From positions 73,980 to 137,979 of the forward strand of contig CAVRXB010000007.1 of assembly GCA_963724975.1 (NCBI GenBank): 64,000 nt of DNA, written 5' to 3'. Of the stretch, positions 58,025-64,000 are shown piece by piece; position 1 is the first letter of the stretch; every line of letters begins with the position of its first letter. The stretch is from CAIWHR01 sp963724975 (GTDB lineage Bacteria; Pseudomonadota; Gammaproteobacteria; Burkholderiales; Casimicrobiaceae). The notes under the pieces were generated by a model that was given only the letters and a program-made list of their open reading frames with translations, was not told the DNA's origin and did no database searches. A program made the position numbers and the translations under genes.

Positions 58025-58995
58025 GCCGGTTCCTTGATCGGGGTCGGGGCGGCGACGTCCTCGCGGCCACTCGGGGAGCCGCCCTCCGGCCGCGGGCGGG
58101 CATCGGCAAGAAGGTCGTAGAGGATCGCCATCCTGACCACCAGCCCGCTCTCCACCTGCTGGGCGATCAGCGAGTTGGGGCCGTCGATCACCTCCGGCGC
58201 GAGCTCGACCCCGCGGTTCACCGGGCCCGGATGCATCAGCAGCTGGCGCGGCCCCAGGCGGCGAGCGTCGATCTGGTAGCCGGCGACGTATTCGCGGATC
58301 GAGGGGATCAGCGACTCCTGCATGCGCTCGCGTTGCATGCGCAGGGCGTAGATGACGTCCGCCTCCGCGATCCCACCGAGGTCGTTGGAGACCGCGCAGC
58401 CGAGCGCTTCGCCGATCGCCCGCGGAATCAGGGTGGGCGGGCCGCAGACGGTCACCTCGGCGCCCATCATCCGAAACGCCTGCACGTTGGACCGGGCAAC
58501 CCGGCTGTGGAGGACGTCGCCGACGATCCAGATCCGCTTTCCCTCCAGCGATCCCAGGCGGCGGTGGAGCGTGTAGACGTCGAGCAGCGCCTGGCTGGGG
58601 TGCTCGCGCTTGCCGTCGCCGGCGTTGATCACCGCAGCCTCCGTCCAGCCCGCGACAAGGTCTGCGGCGCCGGCATCCGGCGATCGAATCACGATCGCCT
58701 CCGGGCCGTACGCGCTCAGGGTGGTGATCGTGTCCCTGAGCGACTCTCCCTTGTCGACCGACGACCCGGCGGCCTTGACCGAGACGACGTCGGCCGACAG
58801 GCGCTTGGCGGCCAGCTCGAACGAGGAGCTGGTCCGGGTGCTCGACTCGTAGAACAGGGTGACGATCGTGCGTCCCCGCAGGGTGGGCACCTTCTTGATG
58901 TCGCGACGCCCCACCTCGGCGAACCCCTCGGCGCGCTCCATGATCCGCTCGACGTCGGCACGCTCGAGGTCCGCGATCGCGAGCAGGTGCCTCAC
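58021..58995 (-). CDS. pyrB: Aspartate carbamoyltransferase catalytic subunit
   Basis: 324 residues from GTG 58995 (RHLLAIADLERADVERIMER). Carbamoyl-phosphate site TLFYESSTRTSSSFELAAKR, GSSVDKGESLRDT, INAGDGKREHPSQALLDVYT and the aspartate-binding region LLMHPGPVNRGVEL. The start overlaps the pyrR stop by GTGA. No pyrI regulatory subunit gene is present, as expected for a PyrR-regulated operon. An uncorrected reading fuses it to pyrR because of the indel in that gene. Confidence 0.96.
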   Translation of the reverse strand: MRHLLAIADLERADVERIMERAEGFAEVGRRDIKKVPTLRGRTIVTLFYESSTRTSSSFELAAKRLSADVVSVKAAGSSVDKGESLRDTITTLSAYGPEAIVIRSPDAGAADLVAGWTEAAVINAGDGKREHPSQALLDVYTLHRRLGSLEGKRIWIVGDVLHSRVARSNVQAFRMMGAEVTVCGPPTLIPRAIGEALGCAVSNDLGGIAEADVIYALRMQRERMQESLIPSIREYVAGYQIDARRLGPRQLLMHPGPVNRGVELAPEVIDGPNSLIAQQVESGLVVRMAILYDLLADARPRPEGGSPSGREDVAAPTPIKEPA

Positions 58996-59514
58996 CGCGG
59001 CGCCTCCACCCGCTCGACGATCGCCACCTCGTCGACGCCGTCGATCTCCTCCACCCGCACGTAGACCCGTTGGTGTTGAGACGTCGGCAGGTTCTTGCCG
59101 ACGTAGTCGGGGTCGGATCGGAAGCTCCCGGTGGCCACGGTCGATCAGCACCGCCAGCTGGACCCGCTGCGGGCGCCCGTAGTCGAACAAGGCGTCGACG
59201 CCCGCCCTCACCGTGCGGCCGGTGAACAGCACGTCGTCGACCAGCACCACCGTGCGACCCTCGAGCTCGAAATCGAGATGCGAGGCGTGCACGACCGGCT
59301 GAGCTCCGGGCTCGCGCGCATTGACGTCGTCACGATAGAAGGAGATGTCGAGGTCGCCGAACGGGACCTCGGAGCCGCTGAGCTCACCGACCAGGGCGTG
59401 CAGGCGACGGCCGAGCACGGCGCCCCGGGTATGGATGCCGACCAGAGCGACGGACCGGGCGCCGGGGTTCTTCTCGACGATTTCGTGCGCGATCCGCACC
59501 AGCGTGCGGCGCAA
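58992..59514 (-). CDS. pyrR: Bifunctional pyrimidine operon regulator/uracil phosphoribosyltransferase PyrR (one frameshift)
   Basis: PRTase-fold RNA-binding attenuator. LVRIAHEIVEKNPGARSVAL, ALVGIHTRGAVLGRRL, DISFYRDDVNARE and the PRPP loop TVVLVDDVLFTGRTVRAGVD followed by ALFDYGRP are diagnostic. An extra C near 59112 breaks the frame after HRELPIRP; the correct frame continues DYVGKNLPTS and ends at 58992. The start is unclear: the reading INADHTVVLDRDELRRTLVR continues upstream of TTG 59514 without an obvious start codon, so the N-terminus may begin 10-20 codons earlier. Confidence 0.9.
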
Positions 59515-59635
59515 CTCGTCGCGATCGAGGACGACCGTGTGGTCAGCGTTGATGCTCGCGCCCCTTCCTGGCCTCTCCGGACCGGGTTAAAGGAACCGAC
59601 GCCGCCAGCCTAGCAGCCGCCATCCCCGGACAGCT

Positions 59636-59673
59636 GCGGCCGCCGCCGGGGTCGAGGCCCCGGTGGCGGCCGC
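59636..59673 (-). terminator. Strong GC-rich hairpin after the membrane-protein gene
   Basis: Near-perfect inverted repeat GCGGCCGCCGCCGGGG-TCGA-GGCCCCGGTGGCGGCCGC, 20 bases past the stop of the membrane-protein gene and about 120 bases before pyrR on the same strand. It lacks a U-tract. It may terminate the upstream gene or form part of a PyrR-responsive leader of the pyr operon. Confidence 0.5.
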
Positions 59674-59694
59674 CCTTGCGACCTGGTCGCCGGG

Positions 59695-60330
59695 CTACGC
59701 GGCGGGGGCCGGTGCGGCCGACTGGCGCGCGCGGGTCAGCAGGATGCTGACGATCGCGACCCAGAGCCCCGAGGCCAGGAACCCGATGAAGCCCGCCGGG
59801 GTGAAGATCGCGATCCCGATCACGATCCCGACCCACGCCAGCCACGTCGGCATCCCGCCGTGACGCAGCGACGACCATCCGGCGGCCAGCACCAGCACCC
59901 CCATCCCGGCGGCCATCGGCAGGAAGTCGTTGCTGTCGAGCACGTTCAAGACCTGGGTGGTGCCGATCGTGTTGGCGCTGTCCGCCGCCACCGCCAGCGC
60001 CAGGTGGACCACGGCGAGGATCCCGAACCCGACCGTCGCCACCACGCCACCGCCGAAGGCCGCGTTGGCGAGCTGCCCCGTCCCGCCCCGCTTGCGCAGG
60101 TCGTGGCGCAGGATGCTGGCGAAGAAGAGCAGGAACGGCATCGAGAGCGCCAGGATGAACGAGAGGATCTCGTGCTTGTCGTGGTGCGCGCCGTAGTAGG
60201 CCTGCACCTGCTGGGCCGTGTCGTGCTGATCGGGCGTCTCGCCACCGATCGCGAACACCGCCACCACGATCGCCACGAATACGAGCCCGGTGAGCGGAGC
60301 CAGGCGCTCCCACGTGCTCTGCTGCTCCAT
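59695..60330 (-). CDS. Hypothetical six-helix membrane protein
   Basis: 211 residues from ATG 60330, behind GGAGGAG. Predicted helices at about residues 12-29 (LAPLTGLVFVAIVVAVFAIG), 57-74 (EILSFILALSMPFLLFFASI), 90-115 (GVVATVGFGILAVVHLALAV), 130-147, 155-180 (WLAWVGIVIGIAIFTPAGFI) and 180-200. HDTAQQVQAYYGAHHDKHEI sits in the first external loop. I do not recognise a named family; similar proteins appear in high-GC actinobacterial genomes. Oriented like the pyr operon but separated from it by a hairpin. Confidence 0.75.
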   Translation of the reverse strand: MEQQSTWERLAPLTGLVFVAIVVAVFAIGGETPDQHDTAQQVQAYYGAHHDKHEILSFILALSMPFLLFFASILRHDLRKRGGTGQLANAAFGGGVVATVGFGILAVVHLALAVAADSANTIGTTQVLNVLDSNDFLPMAAGMGVLVLAAGWSSLRHGGMPTWLAWVGIVIGIAIFTPAGFIGFLASGLWVAIVSILLTRARQSAAPAPAA

Positions 60331-60461
60331 GTCTCCTCCTTCGACGAGGCCCGCGGCGCCGTCGCAGCGGCGCAATCCGTGCGCGGGCGCGATTCCGCCG
60401 GCAGTCTCCACCCCTCTTCGGTCGGAACCGGCTCTCGCTCCGCCGATGCGATGATGCCCCG

Positions 60462-61343
60462 ATGGCCGGTATCCGCGACGCCGCCCGCGAGGCGATCGAG
60501 GCTCACCAGGCGTCTGGGCGACGATTCACGGCCGGTGGCGTGACCAGCTTCGTGCGCGAGCAGGGGCACGGCGCCCCGGTGGTCCTCCTGCACGGCGTCC
60601 CGACGAGCTCGTTCCTGTACCGGAAGGTGATCCCGGCTCTGGCGGACCAGGGGCTGCGCGGGGTGGCCTTCGACTTCCCGGGGCTTGGGCTCGCCGAGCG
60701 TCCCGAGCGGTTCGACTACACCTGGTCCGGGCTTGCCCGGTGGACGGGTGAGGCGGTCGACGCGCTCGACATCGACCGCTTCCACCTGGTGGTGCACGAC
60801 ATCGGTGGGCCGATCGGCTGCGAGTGGGTGGTCGGCAACCCCGATCGGATCCTGTCGCTGACCGCGCTCAACACGATCCTCGGCTTCGACATCTTCCGCC
60901 CCCCATGGACGATGGCCCCGTTCACGGTCCGGGGGGTGGGGCGCGTCTGGCTCTCCTCGCTGAATCCCTGGGTGTTCTCACGCCTCTTCTACCTGCAGGG
61001 GGTCGCCAACCGCGCGGCGGTTCCCCGCCACCAGGTCTACGCTCACTATGAGCTCCTGAAGCGCGACGATCGCGGCCGGGCGTTCCTGCGAATCATGCGA
61101 GGCTACGAGCCCACCGACGCCAAGCAGCGCCTGCTTTCGGAGGGGCTCGCGGAGCGTCCCTTCCCTGCGCGGATCGTCTGGGGCGAGCGCGATCCCGCAA
61201 TTCCGCTCGAGCAGATGCGCCGGGTGCAGGAGGCGCTTCGCGTGGACGATCCGATCCTGCTTCCCGCCAAGCACTTCCTCCAGGAGGATCAGGCGACCGC
61301 GATCGCCCAGGCGATCGCCGATCTCGCCGCCCCGCTCGGGTAG
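60462..61343 (+). CDS. Alpha/beta-hydrolase, haloalkane-dehalogenase-like
   Basis: 293 residues with a complete alpha/beta-hydrolase core. HGVPTSSFLYRKVIPALADQ carries the oxyanion-hole region; the nucleophile elbow is HLVVHDIGGPIGCEWV, with Asp (not Ser) in the HD-x-GG pattern typical of haloalkane dehalogenases. ARIVWGERDPAIPLEQ holds an acidic residue and LPAKHFLQEDQ the catalytic His. Halide-stabilising Trp or Asn residues cannot be assigned with confidence, so it may be a dehalogenase or another Asp-nucleophile hydrolase such as an epoxide hydrolase. Convergent with rnz, stop codons 4 bases apart. Confidence 0.8.
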   Translation: MAGIRDAAREAIEAHQASGRRFTAGGVTSFVREQGHGAPVVLLHGVPTSSFLYRKVIPALADQGLRGVAFDFPGLGLAERPERFDYTWSGLARWTGEAVDALDIDRFHLVVHDIGGPIGCEWVVGNPDRILSLTALNTILGFDIFRPPWTMAPFTVRGVGRVWLSSLNPWVFSRLFYLQGVANRAAVPRHQVYAHYELLKRDDRGRAFLRIMRGYEPTDAKQRLLSEGLAERPFPARIVWGERDPAIPLEQMRRVQEALRVDDPILLPAKHFLQEDQATAIAQAIADLAAPLG

Positions 61344-61347
61344 CCGA

Positions 61348-62304
61348 TCAACTCCGAGCCGCGGCTCGGGCCCCGTTTTCGACCAGCCGCGGCTCGCCCC
61401 GTTCCGGAAATGGCACCTCGACCAGGTCGAAGTCGCGCGGGGCCTCGGTCGGCTCGAACTCCTCGCGCGCCTCGGCGAGCACCTCGCGAACGTCGTAGCG
61501 CGAGGAGACGTGGACCAGGGCCAGCAGCCTGGCTCCCGCTTCGCGCGCCAGCTCGGCTGCCTGGCGCGCGGTCGAGTGGCCGGTCTCGGATGCCCGCTCG
61601 GTCTCGGCGTCGGCGAAGCTGCCGTCGTGGACCAGCAGCTCCGCCTGGTGGGCGGCCAGCCGCGCCATCTCGCATGGCCTCGTGTCTCCGGTGACCACGA
61701 GCTTGCGACCATGCCTCGGCTCCCCCATCACCTGCCCGGGGCGAACCGCGCCATTGGACCCGGGCACGGGCTCGCCGGCCTGCAGCCGGCCGAAGTCGGG
61801 GCCCGGCTCGACCCCGAGCCGCTCGGCGAGGGCGGGGTCGAATCGACCGGGACGCTCGTCCTCGACCAGGGCGTAGCCGTAGGCCCGCACTTGGTGGTCG
61901 ACCGCGAAGCAGCGCACCTCGTAGCCCGGATGGCGAACCGCGTCCCCCTCCTCGAGCTCCACCAGCTCGACCCCGTACGAAAGCCGGCCGACGATCCGGC
62001 CGATGGCCCGGAACAGGTCCTTGAGCCCGGGCGGGCCGACGATTCGCAGCCCGCGCTCGCGACCCTGGAGGTCATAGGTCTTGAGCAGGCCGGGAAGGCC
62101 GAGGTAGTGGTCGGCGTGGTAGTGGGTCAGGTAGATCTCGTCCAACGCCACGAGCCCGGTGGAGCGCTGCATCTGACGCTGCGATCCCTCACCGCAATCG
62201 AACAGCAATCGCTCCCCGCCGACCCGGGCGAGCAGGCAGGCGGTCGCGCGGCTCGCGGTCGGCACCGAGCCCCCGGTGCCGAGGAAGACCACGGAGAGGT
62301 CCAT
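61348..62304 (-). CDS. rnz: Ribonuclease Z
   Basis: 318-residue metallo-beta-lactamase-fold endonuclease that matures tRNA 3' ends. Opens MDLSVVFLGTGGSVPTASRA; FDCGEGSQRQM and the zinc motif YLTHYHADHYLGLPGLLKTY (HxHxDH) are typical of RNase Z, with RKLVVTGDTRPC (Asp ligand), LLVHDGSFADAE and LLALVHVSSRYD (late His). It lies 73 bases from a divergent tRNA-Arg gene. Confidence 0.94.
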   Translation of the reverse strand: MDLSVVFLGTGGSVPTASRATACLLARVGGERLLFDCGEGSQRQMQRSTGLVALDEIYLTHYHADHYLGLPGLLKTYDLQGRERGLRIVGPPGLKDLFRAIGRIVGRLSYGVELVELEEGDAVRHPGYEVRCFAVDHQVRAYGYALVEDERPGRFDPALAERLGVEPGPDFGRLQAGEPVPGSNGAVRPGQVMGEPRHGRKLVVTGDTRPCEMARLAAHQAELLVHDGSFADAETERASETGHSTARQAAELAREAGARLLALVHVSSRYDVREVLAEAREEFEPTEAPRDFDLVEVPFPERGEPRLVENGARAAARS

Positions 62305-62377
62305 GCGCCTACCGTAGCCGGGGCGCCACGAGTCGGGCTCGAGGGTGCGCTCGCGCGGGGCTAGACTGGGCCGTTCG

Positions 62378-62451
62378 GCGCCCGTAGCTCAGTTGGATAG
62401 AGCGCCTGCCTCCGGAGCAGGAGGTCACAGGTTCGAGTCCTGTCGGGCGCG
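62378..62451 (+). tRNA. tRNA-Arg (anticodon CCG)
   Basis: 74-nt cloverleaf. Acceptor stem GCGCCCG pairs with CGGGCGC; D arm around AGCTCAGTTGGATAGAGC; anticodon stem CCTGC/GCAGG enclosing loop CTCCGGA, anticodon CCG; T arm with GGTTCGAGTCC. No encoded CCA is visible (discriminator G then TCG), consistent with RNase Z-type 3' processing. The 270 bases after it hold no gene I can support. Confidence 0.96.
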
Positions 62452-62723
62452 TCGCCAGGTTGGGGCTTGACGCTCGGGTAACCCCGCATGCATGACTTCG
62501 GGTAACTCCGGATGTGACGTGCCCAGGAGCGCGGCTAGGCTCGGTCCCAGCAGTCCAAGCGTCGTTCCCAAGACGGCTGAAGCATCCGGACACCTGCACG
62601 GCTTCAGCGTCTTCTCCTTGCGACGCAGCGGAATGCTGTGTGGACGGGTGCCTCCGAGGGAGCGGAGCCCCGCTCCGCACATGCATCACTCCTTGACGCC
62701 CTGGCGGAGGCTTTATCGGGCGA

Positions 62724-64000
62724 TCAATGCCGCCGACTGGCGGCCGTGCTGACGCTGCTGGATCCCGAGATCGTCTGGGTCCAGACCCCGAGTTCCGGCG
62801 GTGGGGCGTGCTCGATACGAGGCCGGCGCGAATCAGGAAGCCGTAGTACCGGTCGTCGACCGGTCGCAGGGGATCGCCCTCGTCGCCGTAGTTCGGGTGG
62901 CGTTCGTTGTAGCGGGCGGCGTCCTCCGCGATCTTCCTGACGATCGCCTTGGGCGTGCGTCCGGCGCACGGGCCCGAGTCGATGCACAGGGCGACGATTG
63001 CGGAAACCGCCGGCGCCGAGAAGCTGGTTCCGTCCAGATGGCGTAGTCGCTGTCGATGAAGGTCGACTCGGACGCAGACGCCCGGTGCGGCGACTGATGT
63101 GCCGCATCGACCGGGAGCACTGCCCAGTTGCTGAACACGGCCGACGTGTCGTCGGCCTCGCCGTACTGGCCGTAGTCGACGCCGTAGCAGTCCGGCGGGG
63201 CAAGGCCACCCGGCTCGCCGTCGAAATCGGCCATCGCGGTGGCGGTGAGCACCTCGCTATACGTAGACGGCCCGTCGCCGGTGAACTCCTTGGTCTCGTT
63301 TCCGGCCGAGCCCACCGAGGTCACCCCAGCGTCCGTGAGCCCGCAGATCGCGTAATGCGCTGCGTCGCCGACGGTGCGCCCGCAGCGCTCGTCGTCCGGC
63401 TCCTCGGGTCCGCTGAGGCTCATGTTGGCCACCGCGATGTTGTTGCGAGGGTTGCCGTCCATGCGGCTCTTCGTCACCCAGTCGATGCCGCAGATCAAGT
63501 CGGCGTTCGTGAGTAGCCCTCGGGTTGAGCGACCCGAACGGCGAACAGCCGACACCGGCGCGTATCCCCCCGCGCCGAACTCGTTGTCGGCGCCCCGACC
63601 GCTCCCCCGACGAACGTGCCGTGGCCGTCATGGTCGGCCCAGGCGTCCTTGGGCACCCCTGGGCAGTTGACGCCGCCGATCACGTTCAGGTCGGGATGGT
63701 CTCGCTGGATACCGCCGTCGAGCACCGCCACGTTGACCGGCACCCGGCCCCGTCCCGTCGCCCACCTGCGTGCTGCTGAGCTCGGCGTCGAGACGGTCGA
63801 GCTCAGTTGGCACGACCTGGTCGGTTTGTCGTCGGCCACCCTTTAGCTTCTTAACGTCTCGGGTCGGTGGAATCACTTCGATGTCGTGGCGATCGACGAA
63901 GAGCACCGTGGGCGTGCCAGGCGGCTCCCGCTTCCCTTCGGGAAAGCCGCGCCGCATAGCCCTTGAGCGCGAAGCGGTAGGTGTGGACGACCTCGAAGCC
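62724..64000 (-). CDS. Subtilisin-like serine protease (S8 family; frameshifted, 5' end cut by window)
   Basis: Extracellular-type S8 peptidase. At the window edge the minus strand reads GFEVVHTYRFALKGYAARLS, an inhibitor I9-type propeptide. The catalytic domain follows: VNVAVLDGGIQRDHPDL (Asp), DGHGTFVGGAVGA (His), SVGSAGNET with the oxyanion Asn, and in another frame DGTSFSAPAVSAIVALCIDS (catalytic Ser). The C-terminal part has DPLRPVDDRYYGFLIRAGLV. Frame changes occur near 63920, 63590-63530, 63115, 63030 and 62800. The signal peptide lies beyond the window, and the exact stop is uncertain (about 62724). Confidence 0.82.

Noticed and set aside
57397..59064. Open frame of about 555 codons on the plus strand
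   Set aside because: Antisense to pyrC and pyrB; Arg/Pro-rich shadow sequence.
58021..59514. Apparent PyrR-PyrB fusion protein
   Set aside because: Caused by an extra C near 59112; the correct frame ends pyrR with a stop overlapping the pyrB GTG.
61355..61370. Palindrome CCGAGCCGCGGCTCGG considered as a terminator between convergent genes
   Set aside because: It lies within the 3' coding part of rnz and has no U-tract; GC-rich palindromes of this length are common here.

Overview
The window reads as a mosaic of at least three pieces of high-GC bacterial DNA, apparently joined during metagenome assembly. Segment A (about 1-30,370) is betaproteobacterial: hflC, a DUF2065 gene, hisZ, purA and a phosphoribosyltransferase in the order usual for that group, followed by a large exosortase A (XrtA)/PEP-CTERM exopolysaccharide locus. 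Segment B (about 30,371-51,713) begins inside a transposase gene and then carries a betaproteobacterial housekeeping block: ffh, a CcsA/YpjD-type gene, a CNNM/CBS gene, pilB-pilC-pilD, coaE, zapD, yacG, a Nudix-ThiE fusion, a DUF815 ATPase, argJ, secA, an M23 peptidase, dciA, lpxC, ftsZ and the last codons of ftsA. Segment C (about 51,714-64,000) looks like a high-GC Gram-positive; Actinobacteriota of the Thermoleophilia type would fit, but this is inference. It holds a tightly coupled pyrR-pyrB-pyrC-isochorismatase-carA-carB operon, a membrane protein, a haloalkane-dehalogenase-like hydrolase, RNase Z, tRNA-Arg(CCG) and a subtilisin-like protease cut by the window end.

The dominant technical feature is single-base insertions and deletions. 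Many conserved genes switch reading frame several times while keeping intact family sequence in the successive frames. Damage is worst at 9.6-17 kb, 21.8-26.3 kb and 33.3-40.3 kb. Because ffh, pilB, pilD, coaE, purA and pyrR are all affected, these are almost certainly sequence errors and not real pseudogenes. I give one reconstructed span per gene and state where the frame changes.

Biologically the centre is the XrtA locus at about 5.1-30.4 kb. Two PEP-CTERM proteins, which are exosortase substrates, lie just upstream. The locus then runs: polysaccharide export lipoprotein, chain-length determinant, tyrosine autokinase, outer-membrane beta-barrel, AAA ATPase, UDP-GlcNAc 2-epimerase, XrtA-type deacetylase, exosortase A fused to EpsI, several glycosyltransferases, two asparagine-synthase-like amidotransferases, a GDP-mannose 6-dehydrogenase-like enzyme, a transglutaminase-like membrane protein, a second deacetylase, and a PaaK-like adenylating enzyme that is truncated at the first join. 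Adjacent genes commonly overlap by 4 bases (ATGA/GTGA). Three sites with correct GG-N10-GC spacing for sigma-54 promoters lie upstream of both PEP-CTERM genes and of the export operon, which fits the RpoN control described for such systems.

The most interesting biological observation in segment C is an isochorismatase-family hydrolase translationally coupled inside the de novo pyrimidine operon. No CRISPR array, prophage or replication origin was seen.
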